A stretch of 64,000 nt of DNA from Rhodobacterales bacterium (GCA_008107755.1 VIRH01000090.1:1-64000); one strand, 5' to 3'. Shown: positions 38,037 through 46,941, counted from the stretch's first letter. Notes: generated from the sequence alone by a model not told the origin. Numbers and translations are program-made.

Positions 38037-38429
38037 TCAAAGCGCCTCGATATAGTACCAGCGACCCGCCTTCTTGCGAAACCGGCTAAGCTCGCGGTGA
38101 ACCTTTAGCTCGCCGCCCGTGAGATACTTCGCCTCGAAAAGCACCGTTCCGTCCCGATCCGCTTCGCCGCCCTTTTCGGTTTCCAGCACCGCCAGGCCCG
38201 CCCAGTGGTTTTCCGCCGCCCATTTGGCGGTGGCGACCGTATCGAAGCCGTCCTGGTATTTCGGCCAGAGCGTTTCCTTCAGGTAATCGATGTTCTGCAG
38301 GACGTAGGCCGCATAGCGTGATCGCATCAGCTTTTCCGCCGTCGGGGGAACGGCTGCACCGGACAGGAAAGGCCCGCAACAGATCTCCAGCGCCGCACCG
38401 CTGCCGCATGGACAAGCTCTGTCCGTCAT
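38037..38429 (-). CDS. ychJ: YchJ-family protein (SEC-C motif)
   Basis: The 130-residue product begins MTDRACPCGSGAALEICCGPFL, a SEC-C-type zinc-binding motif, then LMRSRYAAYV, YLKETLWP and a C-terminal W-Y-Y-I segment, as in the YchJ/UPF0225 family. The family has no defined function. Confidence 0.92.
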   Translation of the reverse strand: MTDRACPCGSGAALEICCGPFLSGAAVPPTAEKLMRSRYAAYVLQNIDYLKETLWPKYQDGFDTVATAKWAAENHWAGLAVLETEKGGEADRDGTVLFEAKYLTGGELKVHRELSRFRKKAGRWYYIEAL

Positions 38430-38532
38430 GAAGGTCTCCTTGAACCGCGCGATCTCTTCGGCACCGGTCTATCACCTGACTTGCCGCGGGGCTATGGTGC
38501 CAGCGTGAACGCAATCATCGGGTGCGCGGACC

Positions 38533-39504
38533 ATGAAACTGGCCACATTCAACCTGGAATCCTTCGGCAGCGACCGGCTGGACGAGGACGCGCTTCTGCC
38601 GCGCCTTACGGCCCTGAGACCACGGATCCTGGAGCTGGAGGCGGATATTCTGTGTCTTCAGTAGGTCAACGCACAGAAGGTGCGCGGGCAGGAGCACCGG
38701 GCATTCCAGGCGCTCGACCGTCTGATCGCAGGCACGCCCTACGAAACCTTCCACCGCGCCACCAGCGAGCGCGCCCCGGGCGCCGGACCGGGCGATCGGC
38801 ACAATCTCGTTGTCCTGTCGCGCTTCCCGCTTCTTTCGTCCGAAAGCCTGTTCCAGCACCATGCGGAACCGCCATCCTGGCGGCCGGGTTCCGCGGATCC
38901 CGGCTATGACGCTCCCGAAGCCATCACCTTCGACCGCCCGATCCTGAAGGTCCGGCTGGATATCGGGCAGGAGCGTCCGCTGCACCTTTTTGCCGTGCAC
39001 CTGCGCGCGCCCATCGCGGCGATGATCCGCGGCGGAAAGAACGAGGACCGGTCATGGAAAAGCGTGTCCGCCTGGGCGGAGGGCTATCAGCTCTCGGTCC
39101 TGAAGCAGATCGCCCAGGCACTGGAACTCAGGCTGGCGGTGGAGACGCTCTTCGATGCGGACCCGAATGCGTTGATCGTGCTTGCCGGCGATTTCAACGC
39201 GACCGGCGAGACGGGGACGCTGCGCCTTCTGCGCGCCGACCCTGATGACACCGGCTCGCCCAAGCTGGAAGCTCGGCGGATGTTCCAGCTTGACGCAGCC
39301 CTGCCGCTGAAGGAGCGCCAGACCGTGCTGCACAAGGGCAAGGGCCAGACGCTCGACCATATTCTGGCAAGCCCGGCGATGACCGAGCGAACAATCGACC
39401 TGAGGGTGTTCAACTTCAGCCTGCGGGACGAGGTGCTGGGCGGCGGCGACCCGGACTATGCCGGGTCCTATCACGCCGCCATGCGCGCCGAATTCAGCCT
39501 GTGA
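38533..39504 (+). pseudogene. Endonuclease/exonuclease/phosphatase-family gene with amber codon at the catalytic Glu
   Basis: From the ATG at 38533 the frame reads MKLATFNLESFGSDRLDEDALLPRL and ...ADILCLQ, then TAG at 38662-38664 (codon 44), then VNAQKVRGQEHRAFQ and a further ~275 intact residues ending in the expected DHILAS...SYHAAM. In EEP-fold phosphodiesterases this position is the metal-binding Glu of LQEVN, so one G-to-T change (GAG to TAG) explains the break. The rest of the domain is intact (VLAGDFNATGE, SYHAAM), so the event is recent or a sequence error. Reinitiation at a downstream GTG (38680) would lack the catalytic Glu. Confidence 0.85.
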
Positions 39505-39524
39505 CCCAGGGGCCCCGGGGCCGT

Positions 39525-39890
39525 TCAGGGGTTGAGCGAGTTGATGTAGGCCGTGAGATTGGCGATCTCGATCGTGCCGAGAGACATGTCCGGCATGGCG
39601 GGATGCGGATTGGCGAGGAAGGTCGCAAGGCTTGCTTCTGTCCAGCCCGGATCATTGGCCATGTCGTAGAACGTCGGCAGCGACGAACTGGCGACGGTCT
39701 CCTGGTCTTCGGACACCAGATGGCACGATGCGCACCATCGCAGTGCCAGCGTCTTTCCGGCAGCTTCATCTGCGGCGTGACCCGCCTGCGCGGTAAAAAG
39801 ATACAGAACCAGACCAATTCCGGCCGTCGTCAGAACGAGCCGCAAGGTCTGCATAAGAACGGATCTGAAAGGTATCGACTCGTGTGTCAT
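39525..39890 (-). CDS. Periplasmic c-type cytochrome
   Basis: The 121-residue product has an N-terminal membrane or signal segment (LRLVLTTAGIGLVLYLFTAQAGHA), one heme site CASCH and a likely axial Met in NPHPAMPDMSL. It is a small class I cytochrome c acting in periplasmic electron transfer. The ATG at 39890 has GGAGG five bases upstream. No oxidase or dehydrogenase partner is adjacent. Confidence 0.92.
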   Translation of the reverse strand: MTHESIPFRSVLMQTLRLVLTTAGIGLVLYLFTAQAGHAADEAAGKTLALRWCASCHLVSEDQETVASSSLPTFYDMANDPGWTEASLATFLANPHPAMPDMSLGTIEIANLTAYINSLNP

Positions 39891-40074
39891 GGGCACCTCC
39901 TTTGGGCCCGCGAACGTCGCCCGGACCCGATGCGGTCATTGAAGACTATCAGAATTCGCATTTTCGAACCTTGCGCTCGATCAAGCGGGGCCGCCATAAA
40001 GGACTATCATCGGCCTGCAGGCTTCCGTGTCGGGGGTTCGGCAGCCATGCCGTCACCTCATTGCGAAGGATATC

Positions 40075-41820
40075 ATGCAGAACCGAACCCGATCGATCCT
40101 TGCGGCCCTCACCCTGTCGCTGACCTTAACCCCGCTTGCAGCCACACCCCTGAAGGCGCAGGACAACCCCATCTATTCGCTGAAGGACCGCTTCAGCCCC
40201 GTCACGGCCGAAAACGGCATGGTGGCAAGCCAGGAAGCGGTCGCGACCGGCATCGGTCTCGACATCCTCAAGCAGGGCGGCAACGCGGTCGACGCGGCCA
40301 TTGCCACCGGCTTCGCGCTGGCGGTGACGCTGCCGCGTGCCGGCAACCTGGGTGGCGGCGGCTTCATGGTGATCCATATGGCAGGGACTGGGGAGACGGA
40401 GGCGCTCGACTACCGGGAAAAGGCGCCCGCAGCTGCCTTCAAGGACATGTTCCTCGGCGAGGACGGCGAGCCTGACACGCAAAAATCATGGTTCTCCGGC
40501 CTCGCCGTCGGCGTTCCCGGCACTGTCGCGGGATTTGCCGAAGCCTTCGAGAAACACGGCAGCGGCAACCTGACCTGGGCGGAGCTCGTCGCCCCGGCGA
40601 TCGGCCTTGCGGAAGAGGGCATCACCGTTACCCCGGGCCTGTCGGGTGCCCTGACGGCCTCCTCCGGGCGCCTGATCAAGGACCCGGCAACGGCAGCAAT
40701 CTTCTTTCATGAAGACCAGTCGCCCTATCAGCCCGGCGAGCTGCTTAAGCAGGAGGATCTCTCAGCAACGCTTCGACTGATCGCCGAAAAGGGTGCGGAA
40801 GGTTTTTACAAGGGCGACACGGCCGAGAGGATTGCCGCCAAGGTTCAGGCAAGCGGCGGCGGGATGACCGCCGAGGACCTTGCGGCCTATGAGCCGATCT
40901 GGCGTGAGCCGGTGACAGGCACCTATAAAGGCTACGAGATTGCCTCCATGCCGCCGCCCTCGTCCGGCGGAATTCACATCATCGAAATCCTGAACATGCT
41001 GGAAGGCTACCCCCTGCCGGACTACGGACCGAACTCCGCCGACAGCATCCACGTCATGGCCGAAGCCATGCGGCGGGCCTATGCGGACCGGACCAAATTT
41101 CTCGGCGATCCGGATTTCTTCGATGTTCCGATGACCGGCCTCACCGCGAAGGAGCATGCCGCCAAGGCGATCGAGACGATCTCCATGGAGAAGGCGACGC
41201 CCTCACAGGAAATTCTGCCTGGCGATCCCTATCCTTACGAGAGCAACGAAACGACGCATTACTCGGTCGTCGACAAGGACGGCAACGCGGTCGCCAACAC
41301 CTACACCCTCAACTTCTCCTTCGGCGTTGGCCTGACCGCTGACGGCACCGGCGTCCTCCTGAACAACGAACTGGACGATTTTTCCGCAAAGCCGGGTGTG
41401 CCGAACGCCTATGGGCTGGTCGGCGGCGAAGCCAATGCGGTGGAACCGGAGAAGCGGCCGCTGTCCTCCATGAGCCCGACGCTGGTCTTCAGGGACGGCG
41501 AGCTGTTCCTCGTCACCGGATCGCCCGGCGGCAGCCGCATCATCACGACGACGCTGCAGGTGATCCTCAACGTCATCGACCACGGCATGAACATCGCCGA
41601 GGCGACCGCCGCGCCGCGCATTCACAACCAGTGGCTCCCCGACGAGATCCGCATCGAGGAAGGGATCTCTCCCGATACCGTGCGCCTCCTGAAGGAGCGC
41701 GGCCACAAGGTCGAGGTCAAGAATGCCATGGGCTCGACCCAGTCGATCATGAAGATCGACGGCGTGCTGGCCGGATCGTCGGATCCCAGACGGCAGGGCG
41801 CGCTAACGCTCGGCTACTGA
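40075..41820 (+). CDS. ggt: Gamma-glutamyltranspeptidase
   Basis: GGT cleaves the gamma-glutamyl bond of glutathione and related compounds in the periplasm. The 581-residue precursor has a signal peptide (LAALTLSLTLTPLAATPLKAQ), VASQEAVATGIGLDILKQGGNAVDAAIA, and the self-processing site NETTHYSVVD with Thr393 as the expected nucleophile and new N terminus of the small subunit; GSPGGSRIITT is also typical. AAGGATATC precedes the ATG at 40075. Confidence 0.96.
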   Translation: MQNRTRSILAALTLSLTLTPLAATPLKAQDNPIYSLKDRFSPVTAENGMVASQEAVATGIGLDILKQGGNAVDAAIATGFALAVTLPRAGNLGGGGFMVIHMAGTGETEALDYREKAPAAAFKDMFLGEDGEPDTQKSWFSGLAVGVPGTVAGFAEAFEKHGSGNLTWAELVAPAIGLAEEGITVTPGLSGALTASSGRLIKDPATAAIFFHEDQSPYQPGELLKQEDLSATLRLIAEKGAEGFYKGDTAERIAAKVQASGGGMTAEDLAAYEPIWREPVTGTYKGYEIASMPPPSSGGIHIIEILNMLEGYPLPDYGPNSADSIHVMAEAMRRAYADRTKFLGDPDFFDVPMTGLTAKEHAAKAIETISMEKATPSQEILPGDPYPYESNETTHYSVVDKDGNAVANTYTLNFSFGVGLTADGTGVLLNNELDDFSAKPGVPNAYGLVGGEANAVEPEKRPLSSMSPTLVFRDGELFLVTGSPGGSRIITTTLQVILNVIDHGMNIAEATAAPRIHNQWLPDEIRIEEGISPDTVRLLKERGHKVEVKNAMGSTQSIMKIDGVLAGSSDPRRQGALTLGY

Positions 41821-41946
41821 AGCCCTTCCGCCATCGGGACGGCCGGCTCCCTGGCCTTCACCTGAATGAAATCGCGGCAGCGCCGACAGAGGGGTCGGAT
41901 GCTGCGCGCCCTGTGATTGACACCTTGGAGGACAGCTGCTAGCGCT

Positions 41947-41964
41947 ATCCAAAGCGCTTTGGAT
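41947..41964. promoter_or_regulatory. LacI-type operator palindrome
   Basis: ATCCAAAGCGCTTTGGAT is a perfect 18-bp palindrome with the central CG typical of LacI/GalR-family sites (AAAGCGCTTT core). It lies 53 bases before the thuA-like start. No LacI-family gene is in the window. Confidence 0.8.
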
Positions 41965-42017
41965 TTCCTTTTCGAAAGCCGTTTCCTGACATGACAACGA
42001 TATCCGGGAGGGCCACG

Positions 42018-42803
42018 ATGCCTGTCAGAACCGTCGTATGGGGCGAAAACGTCCACGAGCAGCACAACCCCGTCGTCGCTGGGCTTTATCCCAACGGCAT
42101 GCACCAGTGCATCGCCGAAGCGCTGAACGCCGACCCGGAGATCGAAGCCACCACGGCAACGCTTCAGGACCCTGAACACGGCCTCACCGAGGCGCGTCTC
42201 GCCGAAACGGACGTTCTGGTCTGGTGGGGCCATGCGGCCCATGGCGACGTCGCCGATGAGGTCGTGGAACGCGTCTGCAATGCCGTGTGGTCCGGCATGG
42301 GCATGATGTTCCTGCACTCGGCCCATTTCGCAAAGCCGTTCAAGCGCCTGATGGGCGCACCCTGCAACCTGACCTGGCGCGAGGCCGGCGAGCGCGAACG
42401 CCTGTGGGTGACCAGCCGCAATCACCCGATCACCAACGGCCTGCCGGACAGCTTCGAGCTGGAAATGGAAGAAATGTACGGCGAACCGTTCGGCGTGCCG
42501 GAACCGCTCGAGACCGTGTTCATAAGCTGGTTTCAGGGCGGCGAGGTCTTCCGCTCCGGCCTGACCTACAAGCGCGGTGCCGGCAACGTCTTCTATTTTA
42601 GGCCCGGCCACGAGACCTATCCGACCTATTACGACGCCAATGTGCAGACCGTCCTGCGCAACGGTGTCAAATGGGCGTTCAATCCGCAGACACGCGTCAA
42701 GGATCCGAACGAGGCCCCGAACGTTCCGGTGGACGCCGCCCCTGAAAAGATCGAGGAACGCGGCCCGAAGCTTCATGCCGAAGGCGAGGAAGGCTTCCGG
42801 TAA
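42018..42803 (+). CDS. thuA: ThuA-domain protein (trehalose-utilisation type)
   Basis: The 261-residue product has the ThuA/GATase-like fold text [59 protein letters not shown], and GRN-type C-terminal [18 protein letters not shown]. In Sinorhizobium thuA is needed for trehalose, maltitol and sucrose use. The ATG at 42018 follows GGGAGG. A thuB-like dehydrogenase gene follows after a ~310-base gap. No thuEFGK transporter is present, so the sugar is uncertain. Confidence 0.88.
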   Translation: MPVRTVVWGENVHEQHNPVVAGLYPNGMHQCIAEALNADPEIEATTATLQDPEHGLTEARLAETDVLVWWGHAAHGDVADEVVERVCNAVWSGMGMMFLHSAHFAKPFKRLMGAPCNLTWREAGERERLWVTSRNHPITNGLPDSFELEMEEMYGEPFGVPEPLETVFISWFQGGEVFRSGLTYKRGAGNVFYFRPGHETYPTYYDANVQTVLRNGVKWAFNPQTRVKDPNEAPNVPVDAAPEKIEERGPKLHAEGEEGFR

Positions 42804-43113
42804 GGTGCTTCGCCTGTCAGGGGACCCGATTGGCCAAGCCCCGCTCTCGCACTTTGAGGTCTCGCACAGATGTCACCCCGGACGTAGCGCAGCGGAGATC
42901 CGGGGCCCAATCGTTTGCAGAGCGCCGGCAGGTTTTGCTGTGCTTGCGCCGATTGAGTGCCCGTTGAAAAACGGTACCGTCTGAAATCGAGGACCGGCGA
43001 GTGGGCCCGGCGGTTCGCTTCGCTCCGCCGGGGTGACACGGAGTTCTCCACCGTGCCGAACACACCAGGCAACTGGAAAATTCTCCAGAACCAAAATCCG
43101 ACCGGGAGGTCAC
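42804..43113. other. Gap between thuA- and thuB-like genes carrying a palindromic element
   Basis: About 310 bases without a family-like frame, mostly a palindromic repeat (42871-43038). The last 20 bases supply the GGGAGG ribosome-binding site of the next gene. Confidence 0.6.
42871..43038. repeat. Palindromic repeat element inside the thu-like operon
   Basis: The ends TGTCACCCCGG and CCGGGGTGACAC-like sequence are inverted copies, with further internal pairing (GGGCCCAATCG... and GGGCCCGGCGG). This looks like a mobile REP/RIME-type intergenic element between two genes of one probable operon. Confidence 0.6.
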
Positions 43114-44199
43114 ATGACGACATCTGAAAAACCTGTCCGCATCCTGATCCTCGGGACGGGCAACATGGCCCGCAGCCATGCCGAAGCCTATCGCAACATC
43201 CCCGGTGTCGAGATCGTGGCTGGCGTCGACAGTAGGCCGCAGGTGCTTTCCGCCTTCTGTGATGCCTTCGCCATTCCCAACCGGTTCGCGACGCTGGACG
43301 CGGCGCTGGCCTGGGGCGAATTCGACGCCGTGTCCAATGTCACGCCCGACGCGGCCCACCACCCGACAACGCTGCCGCTCATGAACGCGGGCAAGCATGT
43401 TCTGTGCGAAAAGCCGTTGGCGACCAACGCCGCGGATGCCGTCGAAATGGCGGAGCTGGCCCGCACGAGGGGCCTCGTCGGAATGGTCAACCTGAGCTAT
43501 CGCAATGTGGCGGTTCTGGAAAAGGCCGCACAGCTGGTGGCGGAAGGTGCCATCGGCGCACCGCGCCACTTCGAGGCCTCCTACCTGCAGAGCTGGCTGA
43601 CACAGCCGGCATGGGGCGACTGGCGCACGGAAAGCCAGTGGCTCTGGCGTCTGTCGACCGCGCATGGCTCCAAGGGCGTGCTCGGCGATGTCGGGGTTCA
43701 CATTCTCGATTTCGCGACCCATGCCGCAGGCAGCCCGATTTCCGAACTTTCCTGCCGCCTCAAGACGTTCGACAAGGCCGAAGGCGGCCGGATCGACGAC
43801 TATACGCTGGATGCGAACGACAGCTTCACGCTGCAGGCGGAGCTTGAGAACGGCGCACTCGGCACCATCAGCGCGACACGCTTTGCCTCCGGACATATCA
43901 ACGATCTGCGCCTGCGCCTTTATGGCGACAAGGGCGGCCTTGAGGTGCAGTTCGAGAACAGGATCGAGCGCCTGCGCATCTGCCAAGGCGCAGATCTTGC
44001 CGAGGGCAAGTGGACGGATGTCGAGGCCGCACCCGTGCCGACGCTTTATGAGCGCTTCGTCAGCGCCGTACGCTCCGGCACACCCGAGGACTCCGATTTC
44101 AGCCACGGCGCCCGCCTCCAGATCGCCCTCGACGCGGCCGAACACTCCAGCGCCGACAACGGTCGGTTCCTCAAGGCCGATGGCGTGACGACTGACTAA
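43114..44199 (+). CDS. thuB: Gfo/Idh/MocA-family oxidoreductase (ThuB-like)
   Basis: The 361-residue product has the Rossmann start ILILGTGNMARSHAEAY, AVSNVTPDAAHHPTTLPLMNAGKHVLCEKPLATN (with the catalytic EKP), and GVLGDVGVHILDFATHAAG in the sugar-binding domain. ThuB-like enzymes oxidise a 3-position hydroxyl of disaccharides with NAD. GGGAGG precedes the ATG at 43114. The symbol is by analogy with the thuA neighbour and is less sure than the family. Confidence 0.85.
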   Translation: MTTSEKPVRILILGTGNMARSHAEAYRNIPGVEIVAGVDSRPQVLSAFCDAFAIPNRFATLDAALAWGEFDAVSNVTPDAAHHPTTLPLMNAGKHVLCEKPLATNAADAVEMAELARTRGLVGMVNLSYRNVAVLEKAAQLVAEGAIGAPRHFEASYLQSWLTQPAWGDWRTESQWLWRLSTAHGSKGVLGDVGVHILDFATHAAGSPISELSCRLKTFDKAEGGRIDDYTLDANDSFTLQAELENGALGTISATRFASGHINDLRLRLYGDKGGLEVQFENRIERLRICQGADLAEGKWTDVEAAPVPTLYERFVSAVRSGTPEDSDFSHGARLQIALDAAEHSSADNGRFLKADGVTTD

Positions 44200-44273
44200 G
44201 AGAAAAAGGGCCCGCGACCGGACTCCCGGATCGAGCCCGGCCCGCCGCGACGGGTCGGGCCGCCGTGCACCAA

Positions 44274-44300
44274 CTGCAGCGGAACAGGGTTCCGCTGCAG
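44274..44300. repeat. Perfect 12-bp palindrome, three-base loop
   Basis: CTGCAGCGGAAC-AGG-GTTCCGCTGCAG lies 75 bases after the thuB-like stop. It has no T-tract and may be a transcript-end structure or a protein-binding site. Confidence 0.7.
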
Positions 44301-44820
44301 CCATGGTACATTTGCAAAGCAGGGTTTAGCGAGCCGCAGCTGTCAGAAGCGCCCCTCCGTACAATGCACCTTGAAACTAGTGCCGAGGCCCCTGACACTT
44401 CGTTCAGGTGCAGCAGCGAGTTTTTCTCAATTTTTAGGCTAAACTCATTGCTTCGGCCCTTTCGCGCGGACAGCCGCCATTCAGCGCTGATAACATCCGT
44501 GCCCGCCTGAGCCGATTTTCTTCCCATGCCTCAGTTCCAGCCGGATCGCCGGGAACGAGAACCTCGAATTCCACGTCTCCAGGAGGCAACCAGCCAATTG
44601 ACGATCACAAAGGAGGACGTGAGGACAACATGTCGAGCGTTGGCGGGAAGATCGCCACCGGTGCCGGGAGCTGACCCTCCCGAAAGCCGCGGCAAATGAC
44701 CTGGCATGTCGGCTTCACGAGTGCCTCGTGCGGGAGCGGAGCTCCCTGCGTCTCCAGTTTTCGAAATCGGCTGTCCCCCGCCCGTCTCTGCAGAATTCAA
44801 GCGCACTCCCTTGAAACTAA

Positions 44821-44834
44821 ACCTACTAGTAGGT
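44821..44834. promoter_or_regulatory. Probable TetR operator 1
   Basis: ACCTACTAGTAGGT is a perfect 14-bp palindrome 11 bases before the tetR-type ATG. The related sequence ACTAGTAG recurs before the next gene. Confidence 0.75.
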
Positions 44835-44845
44835 AGATACGAATT

Positions 44846-45427
44846 ATGAGCAATTTGAGCAGCACCTCCGACGATATCCTCTCATGTGCCCGATCCCTTG
44901 TTATCGAAGGCGGGTACAACGGCTTCAGCTATGCGGATATCTCGAAGGTTGTTGGCATTCGCAAGGCCAGCATCCACCATCACTTCCCCAGCAAGGTCGA
45001 CCTGGTTCGCACCCTCGTACAGCGCTACCGCGAGGAGGCGGAAGCCGCCGCCGACGAACTCAGGAGCCACTTCCCGGAGCCTGCCGATCAGCTACGCGCC
45101 TATGCCAAGTATTGGGAAACCTGCATTAGTGACGGGTCCCGACCATTTTGTGTATGCGCGCTGCTTGCGAGCGAAATACCCGCACTGCCGGAGGACGTCG
45201 GCCTGGAGGTCACGGCGCACTTTCGCATGCTGTCGGCCTGGGTTGCCGGGCTGATGGAGCAAGGCGCGGAAGATGGAACGCTTCAACTGTCCGGACCGCC
45301 ACAATCGGAGGCAGAAGCCTTCATCGCGACGGTGCACGGCGCCATGCTGTCAGCGCGCGCCTACGGAGATCCGTCGGTCTACGCATCGATAACCCACCCC
45401 CTCGTCGACCGCCTGATCTCACGCTGA
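44846..45427 (+). CDS. TetR-family transcriptional regulator
   Basis: The 193-residue product has the N-terminal TetR HTH: DDILSCARSLVIEGGYNGFSYADISKVVGIRKASIHHHFPSKVDLVRTLVQRY. The C-terminal ligand domain contains two Cys close together (FCVCALLASEIPALPEDV), typical of the TetR_C_11-like group. A palindrome overlaps its promoter and a related site precedes the downstream membrane-protein gene, so it probably represses both. Confidence 0.93.
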   Translation: MSNLSSTSDDILSCARSLVIEGGYNGFSYADISKVVGIRKASIHHHFPSKVDLVRTLVQRYREEAEAAADELRSHFPEPADQLRAYAKYWETCISDGSRPFCVCALLASEIPALPEDVGLEVTAHFRMLSAWVAGLMEQGAEDGTLQLSGPPQSEAEAFIATVHGAMLSARAYGDPSVYASITHPLVDRLISR

Positions 45428-45471
45428 AACTGACCGAAGACGCTCGTTCAGATCGCCTTTGGCCGAAAATC

Positions 45472-45490
45472 CTACCAACTAGTAGATAGC
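45472..45490. promoter_or_regulatory. Probable TetR operator 2
   Basis: CTACCAACTAGTAGATAGC contains CTAC-N6-GTAG and shares ACTAGTAG plus a similar tail with operator 1. It lies about 15 bases before the start of the membrane-protein gene. The half-site spacing differs from operator 1. Confidence 0.6.
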
Positions 45491-45504
45491 ATAAGGAAAA
45501 CATC

Positions 45505-46095
45505 ATGTCTTCGCACACCACCGACCGCCAATCGGTCGCGTCATCCTCACGATGGCTCAAGAATTACTACTTCCTTCGCTTTGGCGCTTCGGCAGCCTGG
45601 GTTGCTGCCGCGCTGATCGTCGGCAGAACGACGCCCCTGATCGGCGCCTCCCTTCTGATCGCCTATCCCGCCTGGGACGCGATCGCGAACTATCTGGATG
45701 CGGAGCGCAGCGGCGGCATCTTGCAGAACCGCAGCCAGACCCTGAACCTGATCGTCAGCCTCCTGACGGCAGCGGCCGTGGCGGTGGCTCTCGGACAGGG
45801 CATGAACGCCGTGCTCTTCGTTTTCGGCATCTGGGCCACCCTTGCAGGCCTGCTCCAACTCGCAACGGCCGTGCGGCGCTGGAAATCTCATGGTGCGCAA
45901 TGGGCCATGATCCTAAGCGGTGCGCAATCCGCACTTGCCGGAGGCTTCATGATCAAGACCGCCTTCGGCCCCGCACCTGCGGGCATCGCCGACATCGCAC
46001 CTTATGCCGCATTCGGCGCGTTCTATTTCCTCGTCTCCGCAATCTGGCTGACGGTGAGCGACGCCCGCAACGGCCGATCAGGCATCTCGGCCTGA
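45505..46095 (+). CDS. DUF308/HdeD-like membrane protein
   Basis: The 196-residue product has about six membrane segments (FGASAAWVAAALIVG, LIGASLLIAYPAWDAIANYL, LIVSLLTAAAVAVALG, AVLFVFGIWATLAGLLQLATAV, WAMILSGAQSALAGGFMI, YAAFGAFYFLVSAIWLTV), with the pattern of DUF308 proteins, one of which (HdeD) is an acid-stress membrane protein. Its function here is unknown. It is the likely target of the TetR regulator. Confidence 0.8.
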   Translation: MSSHTTDRQSVASSSRWLKNYYFLRFGASAAWVAAALIVGRTTPLIGASLLIAYPAWDAIANYLDAERSGGILQNRSQTLNLIVSLLTAAAVAVALGQGMNAVLFVFGIWATLAGLLQLATAVRRWKSHGAQWAMILSGAQSALAGGFMIKTAFGPAPAGIADIAPYAAFGAFYFLVSAIWLTVSDARNGRSGISA

Positions 46096-46231
46096 CAGAA
46101 GCCACGAGCGGAATCCTTTCCGAAAAATAGCTCAATCAACTCGTCGCGCGGCAACGCGATCCGGAAACGAACAGCGATATCGCCAGCACACGATAAAATT
46201 TTGAGCGATGGGGATTGCGGCCACTAAGGCA

Positions 46232-46287
46232 AAAAACAAAAGCCGCGGCAAAACCGCAGCTTTTGTTTTTGAGAATTTGGAGCGGGC
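46232..46287 (-). repeat. Duplicated tRNA-Gly tail and terminator (possible att remnant)
   Basis: A hairpin (arms 46232-46248 and 46254-46270, one mismatch, AAAAGCCGCGG core) is followed by GAATTTGGAGCGGGC (46273-46287). That 15-mer is identical to 46983-46997, which covers the 3' end of the intact tRNA-Gly, and the hairpin is closely similar to that tRNA's terminator. Upstream tRNA sequence is not recognisable here. It may be one end of an excised or decayed island, or a decayed second tRNA-Gly. Confidence 0.65.
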
Positions 46288-46429
46288 CCACTTGCGCGGG
46301 TCCCATCTGAGCAGCTGCCGGGGAACCGCCTGAGCCTGGAACGCTCGTCGTTCAATATGCTTTCGTACATCCTAGTAAGTCGTTTCGGAATTCTGCGTGA
46401 CCGTATCAAGCCGATGCCATTGCTAAATA

Positions 46430-46756
46430 TCATTGGCAAGGAAAGGCTTGCCGCATCGCAAGCCTTACCGCTTCAAACGAATTGATTGACTTAAGTTGGC
46501 TAGAAGCTGTGATTGTATGCTCCACGGCCGTTACAAGGTCAGTTCGAGTCGCTCCGTTTGGGATACAAACTCCTTCACCTACGCTAAGGCTATCAACCGT
46601 GGCTTGGATGTAGCCGTTGCAAAAACTTATCCAGCTCTCGTTTGTGCGTGTGCACGCATCAGAAAAATTTCCCCCCTTCATCTGCGTTCCAGGATCGAAG
46701 GCATAGGCTGGAGCAGAGACTAATGTCGCTGCCAAAAACAACTGCAATCGCCGCAT
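46430..46756 (-). CDS. Rap1a/Tai-type immunity protein
   Basis: The 108-residue product has a signal peptide (MRRLQLFLAATLVSAPAYAF) and the Rap1a/Tai pattern: CTRTNESWISFCNGYIQATVDS, VCIPNGATRTDLVTAV, and the C-terminal AFPCQ. Such periplasmic proteins protect against type VI secretion amidase effectors. GGAG lies nine bases before the ATG. The gene is less GC-rich than its neighbours and lies between the two copies of the tRNA-Gly tail; no effector gene is adjacent. Confidence 0.8.
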   Translation of the reverse strand: MRRLQLFLAATLVSAPAYAFDPGTQMKGGNFSDACTRTNESWISFCNGYIQATVDSLSVGEGVCIPNGATRTDLVTAVEHTITASSQLKSINSFEAVRLAMRQAFPCQ

Positions 46757-46941
46757 TTTTCAAGGCTCCTCACATTCATCAAAAACGAAAATCGAAACAT
46801 GAGGAATGAGAAGCGTCAATTATAGTGCTTTGAACCGGCTGGACGGCACGATTTCACGCTCTGACAATTCTGGTTTGTAGTAACCGCGCGGTAACCCTGG
46901 CCATCAGGACGTTGTAGAACGTGAAAAGAAGCTGAGGCCAC

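Larger units (their letters stand above)
44200..44845. other. Gene-free region between the thuB-like gene and the TetR gene
   Basis: The left 100 bases hold two hairpins: CGGCCCG/CGGGCCG (44238-44262) and a perfect 12-bp pair CTGCAGCGGAAC/GTTCCGCTGCAG (44274-44300) with a three-base loop, possibly ending the thu-like transcript although T-tracts are lacking. The rest has no protein-like frame. The right end holds the TetR-type operator. Confidence 0.6.

Noticed and set aside
37923..38108. Plus-strand frame following the SOS box
   Set aside because: It continues antisense into ychJ, its ATG has AAG too close for a ribosome-binding site, and the text has no family resemblance. I favour a small RNA instead.
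38662..38664. Programmed amber decoding (selenocysteine- or pyrrolysine-like)
   Set aside because: TAG decoding as Glu or pyrrolysine has no support here: the family residue is Glu, and no decoding element is visible. A point mutation or sequence error explains it.
44531..44806. Minus-strand frame upstream of the tetR-type gene
   Set aside because: It crosses the operator region and has no family text or ribosome-binding site.
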